NCBI RefSeq assembly: GCF_022829725.1
Contig: NZ_JAKSYG010000199.1
Location: forward strand, 57,031-121,030
Direction of reading: 5' to 3'
Origin: Methylobacterium sp. E-005
Lineage (GTDB): Bacteria > Pseudomonadota > Alphaproteobacteria > Rhizobiales > Beijerinckiaceae
Length of the DNA: 64,000 nucleotides
Numbering within the stretch: the first letter of the stretch is position 1; every line of letters begins with the position of its first letter. Shown one piece after another: positions 52,535-60,491 of the stretch. The position numbers and the translations under genes are program-made. The notes under the pieces were generated by a model. That model did no database searches. It was not told the origin of the DNA and worked only from the letters and a program-made list of their open reading frames with translations.

Positions 52535-53245
52535 TTAACGCGTGATTGGCGGGGGCGGTGCGGCGGGCTCGGGCTTGGCCTCTGTCACCGTGACGGGACC
52601 ACCCGCCACGAGTGCCGCGTAGACCTCGATCCGATCGCGCAGGGCCCGCGGGGTCTCGGGATCGGCCACGATCTGGTCGAACCAGCGGCCGGCCTCCTCG
52701 TAGTCGCCCTTCTTCAGGGCGGCCAGACCCAGCATCTCGCGGGCGGTGTGGCGGAACGGCGTGCCGGCGGCCAGACCCTGGAGGTTGGCGAGCGCCGGGT
52801 CCGGGTTGGGCCCGTCGAGGCGCAGGAGCGCCGCGCGGAGGCGCGCGAGGTCGCGCAGGCCGTCGCCGAGGCCGGTATCGTCGGCGAGCTTGTCGAACTC
52901 GGCCGCGCCCGCAGCCGAGTCGTGCTTGCCGGTCTCGGCCGCCGCGCGGAAGCGGGCCAGCAGCCGGTAGCCGGCGGGCGCCTGCGCCTCGATGGCGTCG
53001 AACGCCTTGTCGGCCTCCGCGACCTTGCCGTCCTTGGCGAGGCGGTTGGCGTCGTCAAACTGGACGGATGCGGTCTCGGCGGCGGCGCGCTGCTGCGCCT
53101 GCCAGTAGCGCCAGCCCGCGACCCCCGCCACGAGAAGCACGGCGAGCGCGATGATCACGCCGCTATAGCGCTTCCAGATCTGGAGAATCCGGTCGCGGCG
53201 GTAATCCTCGTCGACTTCGCGAAGGAACTCGTTGTTCTCGGCCAT
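52535..53245 (-). CDS. yfgM: YfgM-like tetratricopeptide membrane protein
   Basis: 236 residues. The N-terminal cytoplasmic part has DEDYRRDRILQIWKRYSG, then one transmembrane helix (VIIALAVLLVAGVAGWRYWQ, about 31-50), and a helical TPR region with LAKDGKVAEADKAFDAIE and LAALKKGDYEEAGRWFDQI. The C-terminus is Pro-rich. YfgM is a periplasm-facing partner of the SecYEG translocon and of chaperones such as PpiD. It is the first gene of a yfgM-der unit on this strand. Confidence 0.88.
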   Translation of the reverse strand: MAENNEFLREVDEDYRRDRILQIWKRYSGVIIALAVLLVAGVAGWRYWQAQQRAAAETASVQFDDANRLAKDGKVAEADKAFDAIEAQAPAGYRLLARFRAAAETGKHDSAAGAAEFDKLADDTGLGDGLRDLARLRAALLRLDGPNPDPALANLQGLAAGTPFRHTAREMLGLAALKKGDYEEAGRWFDQIVADPETPRALRDRIEVYAALVAGGPVTVTEAKPEPAAPPPPITR

Positions 53246-53330
53246 TCAATCCCGGGCCGCCCATGCGGCGGCCCACCTCGTAGCGCGATCGGGCCCCGCG
53301 CCTAACACACGGGCGCCGGGTTGGCGACAG

Positions 53331-53942
53331 TCAGGCCGTCGTGCCCGGCCAGACCGGCACGCCGATCACCGGGTAGTGCAGGTAGCGGGCGAAGATGAAC
53401 CACGCCGCGGTGCCGATCACCACCGCCAGGATGTCGTTGCGCCAGCCATGGGGCGCCGCCGCGGGACCGCCATGCTGAGCTGCCACCGCTCCCGGCGCGA
53501 GGGCGCGGCGCTTGGCGCTGATCCGCGCCGTCACCGCCCAGGCCAGGAAGCCGCCGAACAGCAGCATCGAACCGAGGTCGCCGTTGGCCAGGAGATGGGC
53601 GGTCGCCCAGATCTTCACGGCGAGCAGCATCGGGTGCTTGGCCTTGGCGCGGATATGGCCGGGCAGGTAGGCGGCGGCGAGGCAGATGAAGGCCAGCAGC
53701 ACCAGCGTCAGCGCGAGGTGGCGCGTCCAGACCGGCGGATCCCAGACCTGGATGTAGCCGTTCAGCCGGTAATCGTGGAAGCCGATGCCGATCAGCACGA
53801 GGCCCAGCAACGAGAGGGCGGTGTAGCCGAGCTTGTAGCGGTTCTCGCCGATCCGCCCGACGATCGCGGCGCGCCGGGTGCGGGCCATCGAGAAGGCGTG
53901 CGTGCCGAGGAACAGCACGAGCCCGAGGATCAGGAGAACCAT
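53331..53942 (-). CDS. NnrU-family membrane protein
   Basis: 203 residues from the CAT at 53940-53942, with about six transmembrane helices. Characteristic are LILGLVLFLGTHAFSM near the N-terminus with a His, NRYKLGYTALSLLGLVLI, RHLALTLVLLAFICLAAAYL, and KAKHPMLLAVKIWATAHLLANGDLGS (cited in part). NnrU is linked to denitrification in Rhodobacter but is also common in non-denitrifiers, where it relates to isoprenoid/carotenoid isomerase proteins (ZISO). No nor or nir gene is present here, so a nitric-oxide role is not supported. Confidence 0.85.
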   Translation of the reverse strand: MVLLILGLVLFLGTHAFSMARTRRAAIVGRIGENRYKLGYTALSLLGLVLIGIGFHDYRLNGYIQVWDPPVWTRHLALTLVLLAFICLAAAYLPGHIRAKAKHPMLLAVKIWATAHLLANGDLGSMLLFGGFLAWAVTARISAKRRALAPGAVAAQHGGPAAAPHGWRNDILAVVIGTAAWFIFARYLHYPVIGVPVWPGTTA

Positions 53943-54040
53943 GGGAGACTCTTGGACGGGCCAGTGGAGTGCAAGCACTCTGTAATGGTTCTCAAGCGAA
54001 TCTCAGCCTGTTTGTCCAGGCGTGGCCGGGACGCAGCCGG

Positions 54041-55339
54041 ATGGCGGCGATGAACTGGACGATCAGGATTGCTGGGCGGAGCGACGGATGCGCTGCCACG
54101 AGCTCCATCGAACGTGAGGGAACAGCGTCGCGGGATCTCCCTCTCCCCTCTGCGGGGGGAGGGTGGGCGTCGCGCTTCACTGCCGCGGTGGTGCTTCTGA
54201 CCCTGATCCCCCTCCCGGCCCGCGCCGCATCCGATCCCCCGCTCTCGGCCCTCACTCTGGTCGGTCCGCCGTCGATCGTCTTCAAGGCCGGCCGCGATGC
54301 CTGCGACGGGGCCGATGTCCCGGACGCCCCGGCCCGGGCCTTCCGCGACGCGTCGGGCGCGGTGGCGCTCTACGGTATGCACTACCGCAACCGGGCGCTG
54401 CGGGGCCCGAATCTCGACCATCTCAAGCTCGACTGCACGGTGGTGCTCGACTCGGGCGAGAAGTCCGATCCGGCCGCCTACGACGACCGCTCCTGGATCA
54501 CCGCCACATGGACGGAGGACGGCACCCGGGTGGCGGCGCTCCTCCACCACGAGTATCAGGCCAACGAGCATCCCGGCCGCTGCCCGGCGGGGACCTACAT
54601 GGCCTGCTGGTACAACACGATCACGGCGGCCGCCTCCACGGATGGCGGCCGCAGCTTCACACGGAAAAGCCCCCCCGTGGTGGTGGCTGGCGCCCCGTTC
54701 CGGCAGGAGGTCGACCAGGGTCACCACCGGGGCTTTTTCAACCCGTCGAACATCGTGGCGGACGGGCGCTGGCGCTATGTCCTCGCCTCGACCACCGGCT
54801 GGACCCGCCCCGGCAGCGACCAGGAGGCCGGAATCTGCCTGTTCCGCAGCGACGATCCCGCCGACCCGACCCGCTGGCGGGCCTGGACCGGCGCCGGCTT
54901 CACCGCCGCCTTCCCGGACCCCTATCGGACGCCCGCACCCAAACCCGCCCCCTGTCAGACGGTCGGGCCGTTCCCGGGGCCGGTCGGCGCCGTGGTCCGG
55001 CACCGCGGCTCGGGCGCCTGGATCGCGGTATTCATGGCCAAGGCCGGCGACGGCTTTGCGCGGTCGGGCTTCTACTGGACCAGCTCCCGCGACCTGATCA
55101 CCTGGGACCAGCCCCGCCTGCTCGTCGCGGGCGCGACCCTCTACGACGATCCCTGCACGGCGACCGGACCGCTGATCGCCTATCCGTCGCTGCTCGATCC
55201 GGACGCGAAGGGGCGCAATTTCGACGATGTCGGCGACACGGCGCTCCTGACCTACGCCAGCCTGCGCACGGAGGGCTGCACCATCACGTCGGACCGCGAC
55301 CTGCTGCGCCGCCCGGTGGCGATCCGGGTCTGGCCTTGA
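54041..55339 (+). CDS. Secreted beta-propeller-like protein
   Basis: 432 residues from the ATG at 54041 (or 54050). An internal hydrophobic segment FTAAVVLLTLIPLPARAASD near residue 45-65 looks like a signal peptide, so the true start may be later or the n-region is long. The mature part has Asp/Trp-rich beta segments with RNRALRGPNLDHLKLDC, RSWITATWTEDGTRVAALLHHEY (in part), AASTDGGRSF, and GFYWTSSRDLITW, reminiscent of sialidase Asp-box propellers. Catalytic residues cannot be named. The N-terminal coding region contains a C-tract/G-tract repeat at about 54138-54165. Confidence 0.6.
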   Translation: MAAMNWTIRIAGRSDGCAATSSIEREGTASRDLPLPSAGGGWASRFTAAVVLLTLIPLPARAASDPPLSALTLVGPPSIVFKAGRDACDGADVPDAPARAFRDASGAVALYGMHYRNRALRGPNLDHLKLDCTVVLDSGEKSDPAAYDDRSWITATWTEDGTRVAALLHHEYQANEHPGRCPAGTYMACWYNTITAAASTDGGRSFTRKSPPVVVAGAPFRQEVDQGHHRGFFNPSNIVADGRWRYVLASTTGWTRPGSDQEAGICLFRSDDPADPTRWRAWTGAGFTAAFPDPYRTPAPKPAPCQTVGPFPGPVGAVVRHRGSGAWIAVFMAKAGDGFARSGFYWTSSRDLITWDQPRLLVAGATLYDDPCTATGPLIAYPSLLDPDAKGRNFDDVGDTALLTYASLRTEGCTITSDRDLLRRPVAIRVWP

Positions 55340-55394
55340 CCGCCATGGTCGCGGAGGCCGAGGCCTCGATCGCCGACGCCGACCGCACGCGGCT

Positions 55395-55556
55395 CTACTG
55401 ACCGATCCGCTGGCAGAGCACAGTACCCAGCGTCACGCTCAGTGTCAGGGCGGTGGCCGAGAGCAGCATCGTGGTGGCGCGGGCATAGGCGCGGCCTGCA
55501 TGGATCAGCAGGCAGCCGCAGGCGAAGATCGCGAGGGGCGGGAGCAGGTGCGACAC
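55395..55556 (-). CDS. 53-residue two-helix membrane protein, not previously noted
   Basis: A GTG at 55554-55556 with a GAGAGG ribosome binding site begins VSHLLPPLAIFACGCLLIHA. It is followed by a second hydrophobic segment (TTMLLSATALTLSVTLGTVL) and a short end QRIGQ. The pattern of two hydrophobic stretches joined by RAYARA predicts a hairpin membrane protein. It is divergent from the pentapeptide-like gene. Coding is supported by base-3 bias and the plausible ribosome binding site, but no family is recognised. Confidence 0.5.
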   Translation of the reverse strand: MSHLLPPLAIFACGCLLIHAGRAYARATTMLLSATALTLSVTLGTVLCQRIGQ

Positions 55557-55680
55557 GGGTGGCGTCCTCTCGAAACGGGCGGATGCGCGGTCGAAGAGGT
55601 GTCAGCGTTGGCCGGATCGCGTGAAAACCCGGTTAACGTCGGCTATACGGACCCTCCGACCGACCGCCAGAGGGTCCTGC

Positions 55681-55983
55681 ATGAGCGCATCACGGATGCC
55701 CGAGGACAAGCGTGAGCAGAGGCGCGGGCAGCCTAACGCCGCGAACGCGGCTGTGCTCGGGACCGGAGCCGTCGGGGCCGGGGCGATGGGTGCCTCGGCG
55801 CTGGGCGCGTTCGCACTCGGGGTCGCGGCCTTCGGGGCGGTGGCGATCGGAGCCTTCGCGATCGGCCGCCTGTCGGTTGGCCGCGCCCGCGTGGGTGCCC
55901 TGGAGGTCGGGTCGCTGGAGATCGACACGTTGACGGTCCGGTCGCTGCGCCTGCCGGACCCGGATCATGGGGGAGAGCGCTGA
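55681..55983 (+). CDS. Pentapeptide-like repeat protein
   Basis: 100 residues from the ATG at 55681. After a charged N-terminus (about 1-25) comes a regular series of 13 five-residue units from about residue 27 to 91 (GTGAV, GAGAM, GASAL, GAFAL, GVAAF, GAVAI, GAFAI, GRLSV, GRARV, GALEV, GSLEI, DTLTV, RSLRL). The last position is always hydrophobic and the first usually Gly. This is the five-residue periodicity of pentapeptide-repeat beta-helices (A-x-L-x-x). Its first half is almost pure Ala/Gly and may instead be membrane-associated. The stop overlaps the start of the next gene (TGATGA). Function unknown. Confidence 0.65.
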   Translation: MSASRMPEDKREQRRGQPNAANAAVLGTGAVGAGAMGASALGAFALGVAAFGAVAIGAFAIGRLSVGRARVGALEVGSLEIDTLTVRSLRLPDPDHGGER

Positions 55984-56243
55984 TGAGCGATGGAAAGCCG
56001 CCTTTCCGCCCCTCGGATGCCGTGGATGTTCTCGGCGAGACCGAGGGCGATTTCGTCCTGCCGCTCTGCTTGCCGCAGCCCAGCCTGCTGATCGGCGAGG
56101 ATCTCGCCATGGTCGTGCTTGATACGATCCATGGCCAGCGGGTCGGCCTGCCGCTCAGCGCCCAGGGCGCGGCGGATCTGCACGCGGTCCTGGCAGAGGC
56201 GATCCGCCTTCTGCAGGCGCGCGACGGCGGCCCGGTTCAGTAA
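55983..56243 (+). CDS. Small hypothetical protein coupled to the pentapeptide-like gene
   Basis: 86 residues starting within the stop of the preceding gene (TGATGA), so translationally coupled. It begins MSDGKPPFRPSDAVDVLGET and contains GDFVLPLCLPQPSLLIGED, VVLDTIHGQRVGLPLS and AADLHAVLAEAIRLLQAR. The mixture of beta segments and a C-terminal helix suggests a compact cytosolic protein. I recognise no family. Its pairing with the repeat protein suggests that they work together. Confidence 0.65.
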   Translation: MSDGKPPFRPSDAVDVLGETEGDFVLPLCLPQPSLLIGEDLAMVVLDTIHGQRVGLPLSAQGAADLHAVLAEAIRLLQARDGGPVQ

Positions 56244-56256
56244 TCGCCGCCGGACG

Positions 56257-56928
56257 TCAGGTCTCCTCCGTCTCCGAGGTGGCCCCGTCCGAGCGCGGGC
56301 CGCGGGCTACTTCCCGCATCGCCGCATCCGGCAGCGGGCGCTGGAGGCGGAGCGCCTCCGCGGTTGGGGCTTCGAGCCAGGTCGCCCATTCCTCCGGATG
56401 GGTCAGCACGACCGGCATCGCCTTCGGGTGGACCGGCCCGACGATGCCGTTGGCCTCCGTGGTCAGGAAGGCGAACAGCGCGTGCTCGGCGTCAACCCGG
56501 TCGGGGTTCTCCCGCTTGGTGCCCCGAACCCCCGTCCAGGGCCGCCAGATTCCCGCGAAGGCGAAGAGCGGCCTGTCCTCCGCCAGGGCGAACCAGACCG
56601 GGGTCTTGCGCGGCTTGGTGTCGGCGTATTCGCTGAACGCGGTCACCGGCACGAGGCAGCGATGGGCCGGCCCGAGCCAGGGCCGCCAATGCGGGCTCGC
56701 GACGTTGCGCACGTTGGTGATGGGCTGCTCGCCGAAGGCCTTCGGGCCGGGCAGGCCCCAGCGCAGCATCGCGAGGTCCCGGCCGTCGGCGCCGTTGCGC
56801 ACCACCGGGGCCATCTGGTCGGGGAAGATCGCCGGCAGGGGCGGTAGGTTGCCGGTGCGGTCATCCGCGATCCCGAAGGCCCGGCACAGATCCGCCGGGC
56901 CGGTGCGCAGGCTGTAGAGGTTGCACAT
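56257..56928 (-). CDS. SOS response-associated peptidase (YedK/HMCES, SRAP)
   Basis: 223 residues from the CAT at 56926-56928. The N-terminal MCNLYSL supplies Cys2, the residue that forms a thiazolidine cross-link with abasic DNA after Met removal. RWGLPGPKAFGEQPITNVRNV is near residue 55, TAFSEYADTKPRKTP contains the conserved Glu, and VHPKAMPVVLTHPEEWATWL (cited in part) carries the active-site His. The protein shields abasic sites in single-stranded DNA. It stands alone, convergent with the small coupled pair. Confidence 0.93.
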   Translation of the reverse strand: MCNLYSLRTGPADLCRAFGIADDRTGNLPPLPAIFPDQMAPVVRNGADGRDLAMLRWGLPGPKAFGEQPITNVRNVASPHWRPWLGPAHRCLVPVTAFSEYADTKPRKTPVWFALAEDRPLFAFAGIWRPWTGVRGTKRENPDRVDAEHALFAFLTTEANGIVGPVHPKAMPVVLTHPEEWATWLEAPTAEALRLQRPLPDAAMREVARGPRSDGATSETEET

Positions 56929-57024
56929 CGCGCGGTCCCGCTCGTCCCGGTCCTGCACCCGGGACCCCACGCCTTCTCGGCGCGGGGCGCGGGGCCGTCA
57001 ACGCTCACAGGTGTGCGGCCGGGA

Positions 57025-58503
57025 TCAGGCGAGGCTCCGGGCGGCGCCGCGCAGCTTCTGCGTGGCCTGGTCGGCCTCCACGGCCGATTGGGCGATCAGG
57101 CCGAGGCCGCTGGTGATCGCGCCGACCCCCTGCGCGGCCGTCTGCATGTTCGCCGACATCTCGCGCGTCACGGCGGATTGCTGCTCCACGGCCGTGGAAA
57201 TGGCACCCGCGACCTCGTTGAGCCGCACGATCGTGGCCTGGATCGCGCCGATCGCCCCCACGGCCTCCCGGGTGGCCTCCTGGGTTCCGGAGATCTGCGA
57301 ACCGATCTGCTCGGTCGCCCGAGCCGTCTGGTCGGCGAGTTCCTTCACCTCGGCGGCGACCACCGCGAAGCCCCGGCCCGCCTCGCCGGCGCGGGCCGCC
57401 TCGATCGTGGCGTTGAGCGCCAGCAGGTTCGTCTGGGCCGCGATGCTCTGGATCAGCGCCACGACCTCGCCGATCTGCGTGGCCGCCGTGCTGAGGCCGC
57501 CGATGATCGTCTGCGTCGCCTTGGCCTGATCGACTGCCTGTCCGGAAATCTCCGAAGCCTGCAGCACCTGACCGCCGATCTCCGTCACCGAGGCGGCCAG
57601 TTCCTCGGCCCCGGAGGCGACCGCCTGGATCTCGCTGGAGACCCGGGTCGAGGATTCCGCTGCCTGCCCGGCCTGCTGCGAGACGTTCGACGAGGCGTCC
57701 GCGATGGCGTTCAGGTCGCGGACGATCGCGCCCTGTAGATCCGCCCGGCGCTCGCGGTCCCGCGCCAGGGCGGTGACGTCGGTGGCGAACTTGACGATCT
57801 TGAGGAGGCGTCCGTCGCGATCGAAGACCGGATTGTAGGACCCCTGGATGTGGACGATGTGACCGTCCTTGGCGACGCGCCGGAATTCGGCCGTCTCGTA
57901 TTGGCCGGAGGCCAAGCGGCTCCAGAAGGTCTGGTACTCGGCCCCGTCGCGGAACCCGGCCTCGATGAACAGGCTGTGGTGCCGGCCGACGACCTCCGCC
58001 AGCCGGTAGCCCATCACGGTGAGGAAGTTGTCGTTGGCGGTGAGGATCGTCCCGTCGACCCCGAACTCGATCACGGCCTGCGAACGGTTGATGGCCTTGA
58101 TCTGACCCTCATATTCGATCGTGCGCCGCACCTGCTCGGTGACGTCGCTGGCGAACTTGACGACCCGGACCGGCTTGCCGCCGCGTCCGAGGATCGGATT
58201 GTAGGTGGCCTGAAGCCAGACCTCGCGGCCATCCCTGCCGATGCGCTTGAACTCGCCGGCTTGGAACGTGCCGTTCCGCAGCGTTGTCCAGAACGCCCGG
58301 TAGGCCTCACTGTCGCGATAGGCCGGATCGACGAGATGGGCATGCGACTGACCGCGGATGTCTTCGAGCTGATAGCCGAGCGCGTCGCAGAAGTTCTTGT
58401 TGGCCGTCAGGATCGTGCCGTCGAGATTAAACTCGATGACAGCTTGGGAACGGTCCAAAGCCTCGAGTTTAGATGTCATGCTCCGATCGAACACGATGGC
58501 CAT
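57025..58503 (-). CDS. Soluble methyl-accepting chemotaxis protein with two PAS domains
   Basis: 492 residues with no transmembrane segment. Two adjacent PAS/PAC domains (about 15-130 and 135-250) are near-duplicates: both have SQAVIEF then [10 protein letters not shown] and VVKFA(S/T)DVT-type ends. The signalling domain (about 270-490) has the hairpin tip [23 protein letters not shown] near 365-385. It would sense redox, oxygen or flavin state inside the cell and control CheA or a diguanylate-type output. No che genes are adjacent. An AT-rich region (58520-58760) upstream probably has the promoter. Confidence 0.93.
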   Translation of the reverse strand: MAIVFDRSMTSKLEALDRSQAVIEFNLDGTILTANKNFCDALGYQLEDIRGQSHAHLVDPAYRDSEAYRAFWTTLRNGTFQAGEFKRIGRDGREVWLQATYNPILGRGGKPVRVVKFASDVTEQVRRTIEYEGQIKAINRSQAVIEFGVDGTILTANDNFLTVMGYRLAEVVGRHHSLFIEAGFRDGAEYQTFWSRLASGQYETAEFRRVAKDGHIVHIQGSYNPVFDRDGRLLKIVKFATDVTALARDRERRADLQGAIVRDLNAIADASSNVSQQAGQAAESSTRVSSEIQAVASGAEELAASVTEIGGQVLQASEISGQAVDQAKATQTIIGGLSTAATQIGEVVALIQSIAAQTNLLALNATIEAARAGEAGRGFAVVAAEVKELADQTARATEQIGSQISGTQEATREAVGAIGAIQATIVRLNEVAGAISTAVEQQSAVTREMSANMQTAAQGVGAITSGLGLIAQSAVEADQATQKLRGAARSLA

Positions 58504-59070
58504 TTGAATTGATCCCCCTTCTGCGGCGCCGGCTGTTGCAATGATCGCGCCGGATCTGTGTAGCCGGGATCCTCATACGATCCGCGAGCAAGATGTGTCA
58601 GTCAAATTTCGACGATCCCCAAGTTAATCCGTGATTTAAGATTGCAGATTGATCTGAATCAAGAGATTTTCCAAGCATAATTCGAGAGCACATTACAGAG
58701 TGCTGTACCGATACAAATTAATTTTGAGCATTATAACCCAGATCTGGCATCAATTTCTGTTGTAAGGGGAGCGTCTCTGTCATCGATGCACGTCGTGGGC
58801 GAATGAGATGCAGACATGCGCTGGGCGGCTCTCGCGGATGGCGCCTGAGAGCCTGTGTCCGTCGGACCCGCCGGCCCTGTTCGTCGCGCGCCGATTCGAT
58901 CCAGATCCCTCCAACGGGCGGCCGTCGCGCGCCCGCTCCCAGGACCTGTGCCGGCCGGGGTACCGTGGAATCCGGTCCGGCGAAGGCGGAAACAGCAGGA
59001 GGTCCGGGCGGTGATGAACCGCCCGGACCATGAGATGAATCGTCGATGGACCGACGCCGTCCGCGTCGGA
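58504..59070. other. 567-base intergenic region with AT-rich part; no gene supported
   Basis: The segment 58560-58760 is AT-rich compared with the surroundings and lacks a good coding frame; it probably holds the chemoreceptor promoter. 58780-58990 is GC-rich and its frames are shadows. A hairpin terminator for the zinc dehydrogenase is at 59001-59029. Confidence 0.5.
59001..59029 (-). terminator. Terminator downstream of the zinc dehydrogenase gene
   Basis: A perfect 12-bp inverted repeat GGTCCGGGCGGT/ACCGCCCGGACC with loop GATGA, 42 bases after the stop at 59071 on the minus strand. No T-tract; the stem strength is persuasive. Confidence 0.7.
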
Positions 59071-60240
59071 TCAGAGGTGGAACACCACCTTCACGCAGCC
59101 GTCCTTCTTGTCCCGGAAGGCCTTGTAGAGGTCCGGCCCGTCCGCGAGGTTCTGCGAGCGGTGGGTGATCAGGGAGGTCATGTCGATCTTGCCCTCCTGA
59201 ATCAGCTTGGTCAGCGGCTCCAAGTAGCGCTTCACGTGGGTTTGGCCGCTCTTGAGGGTCAGACCCTTCTGGACGATCGAGCCCATGTTGATCGGGATCG
59301 GGCCACCGTAGACGCCCGGCACCGAGACGATGCCGCACGGGCGCACCGCCTTGATCGCTTCGGCCAGCGCGTAGGGCCGCTCCGTAGCGGTGAGCTTCTC
59401 CTGCACCGTGGAGAGGACTCCGGTGATGCCGCCGTGGCCGGCGCTCGCCTCCATGCCGACGCAATCGATGACGCCGTCAGCACCCTGGCCCTTGGTGATC
59501 TCCTTGATGCGCTCGAACACGTCCTCGTTCATGAAGTCGATGATGTCCGTTGCCCCGGCCTTCCGGGCGAGGGCGATGCGCTCCGGCACCGTCTCGATGG
59601 CGATGATGCGCTCGGCGCCCATGATCTTGGCCGACTGGATGGCGAAGATGCCGACCGGCCCGGCACCCCAGATCGCGATGGTCTCGCCGCCCTGGATCTC
59701 GCAATGCTCGGCGCCCTGCCAGCCCGTGGGCAGGATGTCGGTGAGGAACAGGACCGACTCGTCGTCCATGCCGTCTGGCACCTTCATGGGTGCAACGTCC
59801 GCCATGGGCACACGGACATACTCGGCCTGTCCGCCCGCGTAGCCGCCGGTGAGGTGCGAATAGCCGAATAGTCCGGCGGTCGTGTAGCCGAACTGCGCTG
59901 CCGCCATCTCGGCATTGCGGTTCGAGCGCTCGCACACGGAGTAGTTGCCGAGCTTGCACTGCCGGCAGGAGCCGCAATTGATGTTGAAGGGGACGACGAT
60001 CCGGTCACCCTTCTTGAACTTGGTGAAGCCCTGGCCGACCTCCACGACTTCGCCCATGAATTCGTGACCGAGCACGTCGCCGTCCATGGTGGGCATGAGC
60101 CCGTCCATCAGGTGGAGGTCCGAGCCACAGATCGCGCAGCTCGTGACCTTGATGATCACGTCGCGGGAATCTTCGATCTTCGGATCCGGGACCGTGTCGC
60201 AGCGGATATCGTTTCGGCCGTGCCAACACAGTGCCTTCAT
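59071..60240 (-). CDS. Zinc-dependent alcohol dehydrogenase, FdhA-like
   Basis: 389 residues from the ATG at 60238-60240. The catalytic zinc site is CAICGSDLHLMDG near residue 38 and GHEFMGEVVEVG near 62; the structural zinc loop is CGSCRQCKLGNYSVCERSN near 95-113. The Rossmann motif is IWGAGPVGIFAIQSA near 185. The length and VGMEASAGHGG insertion resemble glutathione-independent formaldehyde dehydrogenase-type enzymes. In methylotrophs it could handle formaldehyde or an alcohol, but the substrate is inferred. It is divergent from the alkene reductase gene. Confidence 0.88.
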   Translation of the reverse strand: MKALCWHGRNDIRCDTVPDPKIEDSRDVIIKVTSCAICGSDLHLMDGLMPTMDGDVLGHEFMGEVVEVGQGFTKFKKGDRIVVPFNINCGSCRQCKLGNYSVCERSNRNAEMAAAQFGYTTAGLFGYSHLTGGYAGGQAEYVRVPMADVAPMKVPDGMDDESVLFLTDILPTGWQGAEHCEIQGGETIAIWGAGPVGIFAIQSAKIMGAERIIAIETVPERIALARKAGATDIIDFMNEDVFERIKEITKGQGADGVIDCVGMEASAGHGGITGVLSTVQEKLTATERPYALAEAIKAVRPCGIVSVPGVYGGPIPINMGSIVQKGLTLKSGQTHVKRYLEPLTKLIQEGKIDMTSLITHRSQNLADGPDLYKAFRDKKDGCVKVVFHL

Positions 60241-60491
60241 GGCGAAAGTCTCCACAATCTTGGAAATGAGGGCCGAGCGCGGCCGTTTTAGGGGTCAAGC
60301 CCGGCACGGTACGGCCAAGTTCCAACCCGTCGGGGTTCCGCCGTGGGGTGAGTCGGAGATGCACGCCCCGTGTGGAACCTTGACCCGGCCGTGGGGGGTT
60401 GTTGGCTCGGTGGGGCGCTCCGGCGCCCCGTGAGGACGTGACGTCGCGAGCCCCGGCGCCTGTCCGCTTGCAGCCCGAAGCGGGAGCCCCG

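Noticed and set aside
58718..59464. 248-residue minus-strand frame across the gap and the zinc dehydrogenase
   Set aside because: It overlaps the dehydrogenase in another frame and has no recognisable domain.
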